The translations under genes were made by a program, and so were the position numbers. Under the pieces are notes generated by a model. The model worked only from the letters and a program-made list of their open reading frames with translations. It made no database searches and was not told the DNA's origin. DNA of 6,731 nt from Nostocaceae cyanobacterium CSSed10_463m (GTDB lineage Bacteria; Cyanobacteriota; Cyanobacteriia; Cyanobacteriales; Nostocaceae). The stretch covers positions 1 through 6,731 of the forward strand of contig PWQB01000091.1 of NCBI GenBank assembly GCA_003556955.1, in the 5' to 3' direction. Position 1 is the first letter of the stretch. The number at the start of each line of letters is the position of its first letter. Below are positions 1 through 5,601 of the stretch, in pieces.

Positions 1-211
1 AGTTCTGAGGATTGTTCAAAATGTATTGGGCAATTTCCGGTACACGGGATTTGTTCAGTGTTCGCTGCGCTCTCATTTCTGGCGGAATCTCCTCATCGTC
101 AAAAGAGAAGAGCTTCGGGATCAGCCGCAAAGGACACATAGATATGTAATATTCCCGCCCTGCCTGGATTCCTCGGATTGCAGGGAAGACATACTCAAAT
201 GGAATATCCAT
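1..211 (-). CDS. dndB: DNA sulfur modification protein DndB, N-terminal 70 aa (runs off left edge)
   Basis: The minus strand is open from an ATG at 209-211 to the window edge, giving 70 residues and no stop. The peptide begins MDIPFEYVFPAIRGIQAGRE and continues with YYISMCPLRLIPKLF, DDEEIPPEMRAQRTLNKSR and VPEIAQYILNNPQN. This is the characteristic start of DndB as I know it. The DGQHR motif would lie beyond the edge. DndB is not needed for phosphorothioate (PT) synthesis; in studied bacteria it acts as a negative regulator of dnd transcription and affects how much DNA is modified. The next in-frame stop upstream is at 260-262 and no other ATG lies between, so the start is well fixed, although no clear Shine-Dalgarno sequence precedes it. 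The gene is divergent from the plus-strand gene starting at 435 and shares its control region. Confidence 0.9.
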   Translation of the reverse strand, partial: MDIPFEYVFPAIRGIQAGREYYISMCPLRLIPKLFSFDDEEIPPEMRAQRTLNKSRVPEIAQYILNNPQN

Positions 212-383
212 AATTATACTTTTGTCGTTTGCTGTGAAGTCTAGACATTGGCATCTTTTTTATTTTCAGTGTTTTTGTTAGTTAAATTTAACAAGCTAGT
301 TTGTTAAAAACAACATACCAAAAAATACGGAAAATATCCACAAAACATTTTGATATGGATACAAAATTTAAAGTTTATGGATA
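205..383. repeat. TATGGATA octamer boxes in the divergent control region
   Basis: The octamer TATGGATA occurs at 354-361 and 376-383, with starts 22 bp apart (about two helical turns). Its reverse complement TATCCATA lies at 205-212 over the dndB start codon. A shorter TATCCA at 335-340 forms an inverted pair with TGGATA at 356-361. The 376-383 copy overlaps a TATAAT hexamer. The region is AT-rich, so chance recurrence is possible. The regular spacing and overlap with a likely promoter make a regulator-binding role worth considering. Confidence 0.35.
287..308. promoter_or_regulatory. 22-bp near-perfect palindrome, candidate operator between dndB and the RAMA-like gene
   Basis: Arms TTTAACAA (287-294) and TTGTTAAA (301-308) are perfect inverted repeats. 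The six central bases (gctagt) are also symmetric apart from one pair, so 20 of 22 positions fit dyad symmetry. A third half-site TTGTTA lies at 275-280, and a 12-bp perfect palindrome GTTAAATTTAAC at 281-292 overlaps the left arm. This looks like a binding site for a dimeric DNA-binding protein. It lies 76 bp upstream of the dndB start and 127 bp upstream of the start of the 435 gene, where it could control both directions. No HTH regulator is encoded in the window. DndB itself has been reported to bind dnd promoter DNA in another bacterium, so it or its paralog is one candidate. Confidence 0.5.
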
Positions 384-387
384 TAAT
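382..387 (+). promoter_or_regulatory. Candidate -10 box for the RAMA-like/DGQHR pair
   Basis: A perfect TATAAT lies 47 bp upstream of the ATG at 435. There is no convincing -35 at the usual 16-18 bp spacing; the best match, TTGATA at 350-355, is 26 bp away. If real, this is a -10-dependent or activator-dependent promoter. The sequence is very AT-rich, so the assignment is tentative. Confidence 0.3.
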
Positions 388-434
388 GTTTCTTTAGATG
401 CCACTAAATATCTTTATCTACATAAACAAAAAAT

Positions 435-941
435 ATGAACATTAATTTGACTGAAGAAGATTTATCGCAAATGCCTTCTGCACTTCGCACACAACTACTT
501 CACTGGCAGATGGCGAAAATGTCTACTATCCGACAAACATCTTTTACAGGGTATTCCAGGCAACCTAAAAAATCCGCAAAGCAGTTGTCACTGGTACTTC
601 AACCTGAGTATCAAGTGCGTGATTCGGAAGCAAATAAGACTCGCATTACTCTAACTCAGTTGTATGACGCTGGTATTACCAAGCAGGGTATGCCTATCCG
701 AGTCAGACTCAAACGCGATCGCGCTCAAGAATTGTCTCGTAACTATATAAATAGTATGGAAATTTCCAGTAGAGGCACAATTGTGTTTCAAGGACAAGAA
801 TTTGATCTCCCTAGCCCATTAGCGACAGAAGTTAACGGTAGCCCTGCTGGGGGATGGGAATATATAGAAATAAAAAAAGATGCTCAATGGGTTCGCTTGG
901 AGGAATTACGACAAATATTCCGGCAAACCAGTCATACCTGA
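435..941 (+). CDS. Small protein with C-terminal RAMA-like domain, probable modified-DNA reader in the dnd locus
   Basis: This encodes 168 aa. Residues 1-25 look helical (LTEEDLSQMPSALRTQLLHW) and 26-68 form a basic, low-complexity linker. Residues about 69-162 resemble the RAMA domain (restriction enzyme adenine methylase associated): ITLTQLYDAGI (71-81), a basic strand RVRLKRDR (89-96), GTIVFQGQEFDLPSPLA (114-130), then GGWEYIEI (139-146) and the closing WVRLEELRQIF (152-162). This follows the family pattern of G-x-I-x-x-x-G, an SPS-like turn, GW and L-x-x-LR. RAMA domains have been predicted, from their fusions with restriction and methylase domains, to recognise modified DNA. Here the domain stands alone, divergent from dndB and followed 94 bp later by a DGQHR gene, so a role in reading or regulating PT-modified DNA is an inference. 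No Shine-Dalgarno sequence precedes the ATG. A DUF2924-like small domain is the main alternative. The gene is certain; the domain call is by eye. Confidence 0.75.
   Translation: MNINLTEEDLSQMPSALRTQLLHWQMAKMSTIRQTSFTGYSRQPKKSAKQLSLVLQPEYQVRDSEANKTRITLTQLYDAGITKQGMPIRVRLKRDRAQELSRNYINSMEISSRGTIVFQGQEFDLPSPLATEVNGSPAGGWEYIEIKKDAQWVRLEELRQIFRQTSHT
715..722. repeat. HIP1 octamer
   Basis: A perfect gcgatcgc palindrome lies inside the RAMA-like gene. HIP1 is strongly over-represented in many cyanobacterial genomes, so its presence suggests this gene is native or long resident. Confidence 0.85.
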
Positions 942-952
942 CTCTCATCTTT

Positions 953-977
953 GGGGAGACTTCTGATTTATCTCCCC
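953..977 (+). other. Stem-loop between the RAMA-like and DGQHR genes
   Basis: GGGGAGA (953-959) and TCTCCCC (971-977) form a perfect 7-bp GC-rich stem with an 11-nt loop. It starts 12 bases after the upstream stop codon. No T-tract follows, so it is not a standard intrinsic terminator. It may be an RNA stabilising or processing element, or a partial terminator, that sets the ratio of the two products. Confidence 0.5.
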
Positions 978-1035
978 TAACCTTATTGATCTATCAGTAA
1001 CTTTTCTACCATCACTATTTGCCAAGGATTTCTAT

Positions 1036-2259
1036 ATGACAAACTTTGATACCAGCATGAATAGCACTAATGCTCAACCTATGGTTCCCAAAGAGGAAGC
1101 ATTTAAACATATTGTCAAGGATTATATGTATGAGCATTACGATGACTCTAAGTGGTATCCGGCGCTGGAGTTTAAGCAGGGAGGCAGAACTATGTTACAA
1201 ATTAATGTTCCTGCTAGTCTTTTGCCCACACTTTTGAAAGCCAAACCCTCGGATGGAACCAATAATAATCCACACTCAGGAAAGAATCGCCCGGTTATTA
1301 AAGGACACGCTGAAGAGATAAGACAGTATGTTGTTGATCGTGCTAAAACTGGGAAAAAGTGGATTTTAGGAACATTAACCGCTAATTTGGCAGATGATCC
1401 TGAAAATCCTCAAATTATTGACATTAAACGTTTGGGCTTAGGTGTGTGTTATGTCAGAATTCCGTTATCAGTGTTTCTCGACATCACAGATGGACAACAT
1501 CGTACCCGTGCCATCCAAGAATTAATCATGAGTATAGGTAATGATCGAGATTTAATTAGCAAGGATTCTTTTCCCATTACCCTAGTTTTGGAAGATGATT
1601 TTCGTCAGTGTCAAACAGATTTCAGAGATATGGCTCAAAGCGCTCCTTTGCCTAAATCTTTATTAGTCTCATTTGGGGCTTTAGGGCGTGACGGAATTAC
1701 TCAAAAGTTAGTTGAGCAAGTTCCCATGTTTCGCGGAAAAACCCAGTTAGTGAAGGCATCTCCTGGTTCTGGGACTAAATTTATCTACACTAGCAATTAC
1801 ATAGCAAAAGCTGTAAGTTGCGCCTTTGCTAACGATCCCAGTGATGAACTTTTAAATCGTGACTCCGATGCTTTAGCTGAGATATTAATAGAGTGTTTAA
1901 CCCAATTTTTCTCAAAATGCTCTGATACCAAGTATATTTATGAGAATTCTGTTCAAGACTTGACAGTTGAGGCAGTCACTGCATTCAAAGAAGACTGTTT
2001 ATTAGGTGTGAGTGTTGGCTTGGAAATTTTGGCTAGATTACTTTACTGTACTTACGATAAGGATAACAATTGTTTTGATGAAATTATGGTTTCAAAACTT
2101 TCTCATCTTGATTGGTCACGAGAAAACCAACTATGGGAAAATAATGTTGTCAGGAAAGATCCCAATCCCAAAGATCCAGCCAAACCTTACAAAATTACTG
2201 CCAGTGGAAGCGCTGTAAAAATGGCTGTTCATGCAGCAAAAATTCAACTAGGATGGTAA
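1036..2259 (+). CDS. DGQHR-domain, DndB-like DNA phosphorothioation-associated protein
   Basis: This encodes 407 aa, with a good Shine-Dalgarno sequence AAGGA at 1024-1028, 7 nt before the ATG, which fixes the start. The family motif DGQHR is at residues 152-156, inside FLDITDGQHRTRAIQELI. Before it lies the conserved layout of DndB-type proteins: a strand segment (about 53-67), HAEEIRQYVVDRAKT (91-105) and a hydrophobic stretch LGTLTANL. After it come FPITLVLEDDF (179-189), FRDMAQSAPLPKSLLVSF (196-213), and RDGITQKLVEQVPMFRGKT (218-236). This is the same order as in DndB, yet the protein is clearly divergent from the canonical DndB at the left edge. It best fits the group named DNA phosphorothioation-associated DGQHR protein. 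Its biochemical role is unknown; DndB relatives are regulators of PT modification. As I recall the family, position 200 is usually Asn (DLN); here the run reads DMAQ. It lies downstream of the RAMA-like gene, probably co-transcribed, and ends at the terminator at 2295. Confidence 0.85.
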   Translation: MTNFDTSMNSTNAQPMVPKEEAFKHIVKDYMYEHYDDSKWYPALEFKQGGRTMLQINVPASLLPTLLKAKPSDGTNNNPHSGKNRPVIKGHAEEIRQYVVDRAKTGKKWILGTLTANLADDPENPQIIDIKRLGLGVCYVRIPLSVFLDITDGQHRTRAIQELIMSIGNDRDLISKDSFPITLVLEDDFRQCQTDFRDMAQSAPLPKSLLVSFGALGRDGITQKLVEQVPMFRGKTQLVKASPGSGTKFIYTSNYIAKAVSCAFANDPSDELLNRDSDALAEILIECLTQFFSKCSDTKYIYENSVQDLTVEAVTAFKEDCLLGVSVGLEILARLLYCTYDKDNNCFDEIMVSKLSHLDWSRENQLWENNVVRKDPNPKDPAKPYKITASGSAVKMAVHAAKIQLGW

Positions 2260-2294
2260 ATATTATCACATTTATTCGGAAGATATAAAAAATT

Positions 2295-2333
2295 TTACCA
2301 CTGGATATTTGATTTAGTGGTAATTATTTTTAT
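2295..2333. terminator. Intrinsic terminator, probably bidirectional, between convergent genes
   Basis: TTACCACT (2295-2302) and AGTGGTAA (2316-2323) form a perfect 8-bp stem with a 13-nt loop. The plus strand continues into a T-rich tail (2324-2333, ttatttttat). On the minus strand the tract opposite 2285-2296 also reads as T-rich, so the hairpin can stop transcripts from both the DGQHR gene (ends 2259) and the minus-strand protein-4 gene (ends 2390). The stem is only moderately GC-rich. Confidence 0.7.
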
Positions 2334-2389
2334 TCAACAAATCAGGCTTTATTGGAAAAAAGTTAAAATTAATACATTATCAAAATATT

Positions 2390-2851
2390 TTAAGATAGAA
2401 ACTTCCGTAAATCAAACTCCTCATCTTTTTCTTCCGAAGTAAATCTTTCAGAACTGAGAATCAATAAAAGGCGCTCTGAATAATCTACTGCTCCGCGCAG
2501 TTCATTTTGTAAAATTTCCAATCCGCTATTAGCATACTCTTCAAAAATATGAATACGTTTTTCATCAGCCAACTCATCATTTCCTATAATTTTGATGTCT
2601 TTAGTTTCAGTGATAGCTAACAAATTAATTAGCAAAATGAAGCTACTAGCAAAATAATCTTGTCGTAATGGAGATAAATCTTTAGCACTTACTTCCAAAG
2701 GAACACGTTTTTTATGCTTGACTCCCAAAGCTGCGGCAAATACCATTACTTCAACATAAGTTTGAAAAGGCCCTGTTGTGTCTTTTGATGCTACTAACTG
2801 TTTCACCAACTCAGCCTTATCTTTAGCAACCCTGATTCTATTTGCAGCCAT
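2390..2851 (-). CDS. DNA phosphorothioation-associated protein 4 family
   Basis: This encodes 153 aa, close to what I remember for this small family found next to dnd genes. The N-terminus MAANRIRVAKDKAELVKQL is followed by SKDTTGPFQTYVEVMVFAAALG (23-44), KKRVPL (47-52), INLLAITETKDIKI (75-88) and a strongly conserved-looking block with IFEEYANSGLEIL, LRGAVDYSERLLLILSSER (102-136). It has no membrane segment, signal peptide or known catalytic motif and is predicted cytosolic and mostly helical. The family is defined by association with dnd operons; its function is not known. It is the last gene of the minus-strand run dndD, SLH-DUF3370, Uma2, this gene, starting 52 bp after the Uma2 stop, and it ends convergently with the DGQHR gene. 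No clear ribosome-binding site or promoter is seen in the AT-rich stretch before it. Confidence 0.85.
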   Translation of the reverse strand: MAANRIRVAKDKAELVKQLVASKDTTGPFQTYVEVMVFAAALGVKHKKRVPLEVSAKDLSPLRQDYFASSFILLINLLAITETKDIKIIGNDELADEKRIHIFEEYANSGLEILQNELRGAVDYSERLLLILSSERFTSEEKDEEFDLRKFLS

Positions 2852-2895
2852 AATAATGATATCTATATTGTGACTATTTTAACCGAATATTAGAT

Positions 2896-2903
2896 GCGAT
2901 CGC
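2896..2903. repeat. HIP1 octamer
   Basis: A perfect gcgatcgc ends at the base next to the Uma2 stop codon, in the short gap before the protein-4 gene. Confidence 0.85.
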
Positions 2904-3509
2904 CTATTCCCCATTCCTCTCTGTGTCCTCTGCGCCTCTGTGGTTCGTCAACTCCACATCCTCATAAACCAGAGATAGAGGAAAGCGAAAATCAACACTA
3001 CTTAAATGAACCTCATCCCCCTCAGCGTAAGGATGTAACTCCCATAAACCCCTGTCATTCAATCGAAAACAATCCAAACTCATTTTTTGAGCATCAATCA
3101 GCACATACTCTTGCAAAGTTGCTATCCGACGATACTGCGTAAACTTACCCCCTCTATCGTAAGCTTCCGTACCAGGAGAAAGAACCTCAACAATCAGACA
3201 AGGATACTGAATAAACTTAATAGCTTTTTTATCCCTGGGATGACAACTGACAACAACATCTGGATAGTGAAATGGACCATTTTGCGATACACCTACTTTT
3301 GCATCTGCAATATTTACACGACATCCTCCCCCGCGTAAGTGTCCTTTTAACGCCGAAGCCAAATTGAAAGCTATATCATTATGAGGAATAGTCCCCCCAG
3401 TCATGGCGAAAACTTCACCATTGATATATTCGTGCTTAACCTCCTGCGTCTCCTCCCATTCCAAATACTCCTGGGGAGACATATAACGTCCTTCTCGACT
3501 CGCAATCAT
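2904..3509 (-). CDS. Uma2-family (DUF820) putative PD-(D/E)XK endonuclease
   Basis: This encodes 201 aa. It shows the family order MSPQEYLEWEE (10-20), VKHEYINGEVFAMTGGT (24-40), HNDIAFNLASALKGHL (43-58), HYPDVVVSC (81-89) and CLIVEVLSPGTEAYDRGGKFTQYRR (104-128). D84 and E108 fit the acidic pair of a PD-(D/E)XK nuclease fold. The family is hugely expanded in cyanobacteria; most copies have no known function, and there is no visible reason to tie this one to Dnd. A strong Shine-Dalgarno (GAGGTGAGG, opposite about 3512-3520) supports this start over Met10. The last dozen residues, NHRGAEDTERNGE (189-201), are encoded by a dispersed octamer repeat (2919-2942), so the original C-terminus was probably overwritten or extended. 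Gaps are 76 bp to the SLH-DUF3370 gene upstream and 52 bp to the next gene. Confidence 0.85.
   Translation of the reverse strand: MIASREGRYMSPQEYLEWEETQEVKHEYINGEVFAMTGGTIPHNDIAFNLASALKGHLRGGGCRVNIADAKVGVSQNGPFHYPDVVVSCHPRDKKAIKFIQYPCLIVEVLSPGTEAYDRGGKFTQYRRIATLQEYVLIDAQKMSLDCFRLNDRGLWELHPYAEGDEVHLSSVDFRFPLSLVYEDVELTNHRGAEDTERNGE
2919..2942. repeat. CTCTGNGN octamer-type repeat coding the Uma2 tail
   Basis: CTCTGTGTC, CTCTGCGC and CTCTGTGG follow in tandem. The unit resembles the repeat at 3559 and belongs to a low-complexity family (…GCGCAGAGG… on the other strand) scattered through Nostoc-type genomes. Read on the minus strand it gives the peptide HRGAEDTE at the Uma2 C-terminus. Confidence 0.7.
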
Positions 3510-3558
3510 AACCTCACCTCAAAAACAACCACCCATCTCAACTCTACCTCTTCCCTCC

Positions 3559-3578
3559 GCGCCTCTGCGCCTCTGCGT
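3559..3578. repeat. GCGCCTCT octamer repeat
   Basis: Two exact GCGCCTCT units (3559-3566, 3567-3574) and a partial third lie between the SLH-DUF3370 stop (3586) and the Uma2 start (3509). It is the same repeat type as at 2919 and is related to the one at 5491, so both genes are bordered by it. Confidence 0.7.
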
Positions 3579-3585
3579 GAGAAAT

Positions 3586-5481
3586 TCACCCCTCCGTCCT
3601 CACAGTCAAAACCTGCGGTGGAGTAGCATCAGGAGGATACAAAAAATCCACCTGAACTTGTCGCCTCTCTCCCCCTTGCATTTCCAACCTCAGCAAAGGT
3701 TCACCAGTTTGTCCCCGTCGCTGTACCAAATGCACATAGCGGGTTCTTTCCACGCCATTATCATCCGGATAACGCACCCTCACCGTTCCCCGAAAAAATA
3801 CCTGTTCCACCCGTGGCTGTAAAAACAGTAACCTATCACTTCCCCCTTCATCCTTCACAGGAGTTTGAATAGATACAGTTACAGTCTGAGTTTGATTGCT
3901 AGAATTACGTAAAGGCAAACTGAGATTATATTCTATGCCATAATTACTGTGAGCATAATAAGCCGTATCTACATAGCGTTTCAACATCGGCGCACTTTGA
4001 ATTTGCCCAGTGCTGAGAGTAACTAAATGTATAGTCGCCAAAGGATAAGAAAACGCCTGTCCTCGCTGCGGTATCGTCAAATCTGGTACACTAGAATTAT
4101 CTGTAATTTCAGCTTGCCATTGCGTCCCTTGGGAGACACCAGCCACCCGACTAAATACTGTGGGTTCTCTGGGAGGATCGAGAGGCGTAGGAATAGCATC
4201 GCGCTTTCCTGCTAAACTGCCAGTATCCAGAAGTCTTTGCCACTGGGCTAAACTGGGCGGAGTGCTGCTACTCTGAGATAATTTTGCCATATAAAGCGGG
4301 CGATCGCTCTCCAATCTGATCATCGTACTGCGTCCACTAGAAGATGGCGATCGCACAGGAATTTCTAAATTTGCTAATATTTGGCTTGTACCCGGTTGTA
4401 TTACCAATCTTTCCGGGAAATTAGCTTGTCTGATACCCCGCAACACATCATTCATTGTCCGACTACCAGGGCCAGCGTAAACTGTACCTTGGGGATTATC
4501 TACCATATCCGGCAAACTGATAAACGGTGATTCTCTGGTAAGATAACTAGCAGCGTGTAATACTTGCAATGTTGCAGGTTGATTTCCAGGATTATGGACA
4601 ATAATACCTTGGTAAACCGTGCGGCTTTGGGCTGGTGTTTCTGCCCTGACGATATGATGGGCGAAGACATCAAATCTGCCTTGAAAGCGATAATTTAAAT
4701 GTGCTTCTGGTGCTTGTTTCCCATCTGGGGGAAAAGTTGATAGTAAAATACCGTCAGTTGTCACCAATTCGGGGCTATTACTGTTAAAAGTGGGAATAAG
4801 ATTTAGTTGTCCTGGTAAACGCCGTACCTCTTGGGGATGTACTTCTATTCCTGCAATATATTGTGGGGGGATAGTGTAGATATTTAACGCCCGACACATT
4901 AAAGCTGCAACTTCTCCTCTGGTAGCACTTTGTAGAGGTTTTAGCTGTTTAATGTTAGGATAATTAACAATAATACTATTAATTGCCCCTTGTGCGATCG
5001 CATTTTGGGCATAGTTAGGAATTTGCGCCGCATCATCAAAGTACTGTTGTAATGTTTGTACTGGGTTAGATACAGAATTATAATTTTTCGCCCCAGCTAG
5101 CACACCGATAATTTGCGCCCTGGGAATTGCTTGATTTGGTTGAAAAATTTGTCCTGGATAACCAGCAAAGAATCCTTTTTGATAAGCCCTCGCAATGGCT
5201 TGATTTGCCCAATGATTGGGGGGTACATCTTTAAATGTAATAGCTGGGCGCTTTATTGATGCGTCGGGGAAAGCATTTAACATTAATACAGCTGCTTCCG
5301 CGCGGGTGACGGTTGCATTGGGGCGAAAACTCCCGTCGGGGTAGCCTGTAATTAATTTCCGTTCTCCTAATTGTTGCAGACAATCTTTTCCCCAGTGGTT
5401 TTGGGTGTCAAAAAAGGCGAGGGTGCGGGTGTGGGATAAGGTGAGAAGAATGGTGAGTATTGCTAGGGTATATTTATTCAT
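3586..5481 (-). CDS. SLH-domain DUF3370 protein, exported envelope protein
   Basis: I start at the ATG 5479-5481 (631 aa). An in-frame TTG five codons upstream lies inside the octamer repeat and would put RETI before the signal peptide. Residues 1-22 are a signal peptide (MNKYTLAILTILLTLSHTRT, then LA before FF). Three SLH motifs follow: about 23-70 (NHWGKD, GYPDGSFRPNATVTRAEA), 83-130 (FKDVPPNHWANQAI, GYPGQIFQPNQAIPRAQ) and about 148-200 (a weaker copy ending ATRGEVAALMCRAL). Residues about 210-631 match the cyanobacterial DUF3370 family: VRRLPGQLNLIPTFNSNSPE, HLNYRFQGRFDVFAHHI, GPGSRTMNDVLRG. SLH repeats attach proteins to cell-wall polymers, so it probably sits in the periplasm or on the cell wall; DUF3370 has no established function. 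It lies between dndD and Uma2, and nothing in it suggests DNA sulfur chemistry. Three HIP1 sites fall inside it. Confidence 0.88.
   Translation of the reverse strand: MNKYTLAILTILLTLSHTRTLAFFDTQNHWGKDCLQQLGERKLITGYPDGSFRPNATVTRAEAAVLMLNAFPDASIKRPAITFKDVPPNHWANQAIARAYQKGFFAGYPGQIFQPNQAIPRAQIIGVLAGAKNYNSVSNPVQTLQQYFDDAAQIPNYAQNAIAQGAINSIIVNYPNIKQLKPLQSATRGEVAALMCRALNIYTIPPQYIAGIEVHPQEVRRLPGQLNLIPTFNSNSPELVTTDGILLSTFPPDGKQAPEAHLNYRFQGRFDVFAHHIVRAETPAQSRTVYQGIIVHNPGNQPATLQVLHAASYLTRESPFISLPDMVDNPQGTVYAGPGSRTMNDVLRGIRQANFPERLVIQPGTSQILANLEIPVRSPSSSGRSTMIRLESDRPLYMAKLSQSSSTPPSLAQWQRLLDTGSLAGKRDAIPTPLDPPREPTVFSRVAGVSQGTQWQAEITDNSSVPDLTIPQRGQAFSYPLATIHLVTLSTGQIQSAPMLKRYVDTAYYAHSNYGIEYNLSLPLRNSSNQTQTVTVSIQTPVKDEGGSDRLLFLQPRVEQVFFRGTVRVRYPDDNGVERTRYVHLVQRRGQTGEPLLRLEMQGGERRQVQVDFLYPPDATPPQVLTVRTEG
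4300..4307. repeat. HIP1 octamer
   Basis: A perfect gcgatcgc lies inside the SLH-DUF3370 gene; a second copy begins 47 bp further on. Confidence 0.85.
4347..4354. repeat. HIP1 octamer
   Basis: A second perfect gcgatcgc lies close by in the DUF3370 part of the gene. Confidence 0.85.
4994..5001. repeat. HIP1 octamer
   Basis: A perfect gcgatcgc lies in the third SLH motif region. Confidence 0.85.
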
Positions 5482-5490
5482 GATTGTTTC

Positions 5491-5514
5491 GCGCAAAGGC
5501 GCAAAGGCGCAAAG
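5491..5514. repeat. GCGCAAAG octamer, three tandem copies
   Basis: Three exact GCGCAAAG units lie just upstream of the SLH-DUF3370 start. The repeat creates the upstream in-frame TTG that could be mistaken for the start, and it occupies the position expected for a Shine-Dalgarno sequence, which is not seen. It is similar in length and style to the GCGCCTCT repeat at 3559. Confidence 0.8.
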
Positions 5515-5525
5515 AAGAATAGAGA

Positions 5526-5554
5526 AGCGTACAGTGGAGAAGAATGTTAATCAA
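5526..5554 (-). promoter_or_regulatory. Weak candidate promoter for the SLH-DUF3370 gene
   Basis: On the minus strand TTGATT (opposite 5549-5554) and TACGCT (opposite 5526-5531) are separated by 17 bp and would place transcription start in or near the octamer repeat, upstream of the ATG at 5481. The -10 box is poor. The gene could instead be read through from dndD. Confidence 0.25.
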
Positions 5555-5560
5555 TTCTTT

Positions 5561-5601
5561 TAACTGATAACTGATAACTGATAACTGATAACTGATAACT
5601 G
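5561..5601. repeat. STRR-type heptamer tandem repeat (TAACTGA, 5.9 copies)
   Basis: Five exact TAACTGA units and a six-base partial copy run head to tail. Heptamer tandem arrays of this kind (short tandemly repeated repetitive sequences) are typical of heterocystous cyanobacteria. The array abuts the dndD stop codon (5602-5604) with no spare base. There are no unique spacers, so it is not CRISPR. Confidence 0.9.

Noticed and set aside
213..218. TATAAT on the minus strand just before the dndB ATG
   Set aside because: It lies only 1 bp from the start codon, so transcription would begin inside the gene; no alternative start fits.
26..244. Plus-strand 72-aa ORF
   Set aside because: It is antisense to the clear DndB N-terminus on the minus strand and has no recognisable domain.
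2012..2218. 68-aa plus-strand ORF inside the DGQHR gene
   Set aside because: It is an out-of-frame shadow of a well-supported gene with no ribosome-binding site.
2894..3822. Several plus-strand ORFs of 81-83 aa opposite Uma2 and the SLH-DUF3370 gene
   Set aside because: They are antisense shadows with low-complexity sequence, partly translations of the octamer repeats.
4027..4215. 62-aa plus-strand ORF
   Set aside because: It is antisense to the DUF3370 region, with no family features.
5482..5496. Upstream TTG start for the SLH-DUF3370 protein
   Set aside because: It lies in the GCGCAAAG repeat and adds five residues before a normal signal peptide; the ATG at 5481 is the better start.
5561..5601. 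CRISPR array
   Set aside because: The units are 7 bp with no unique spacers; it is a simple tandem repeat.
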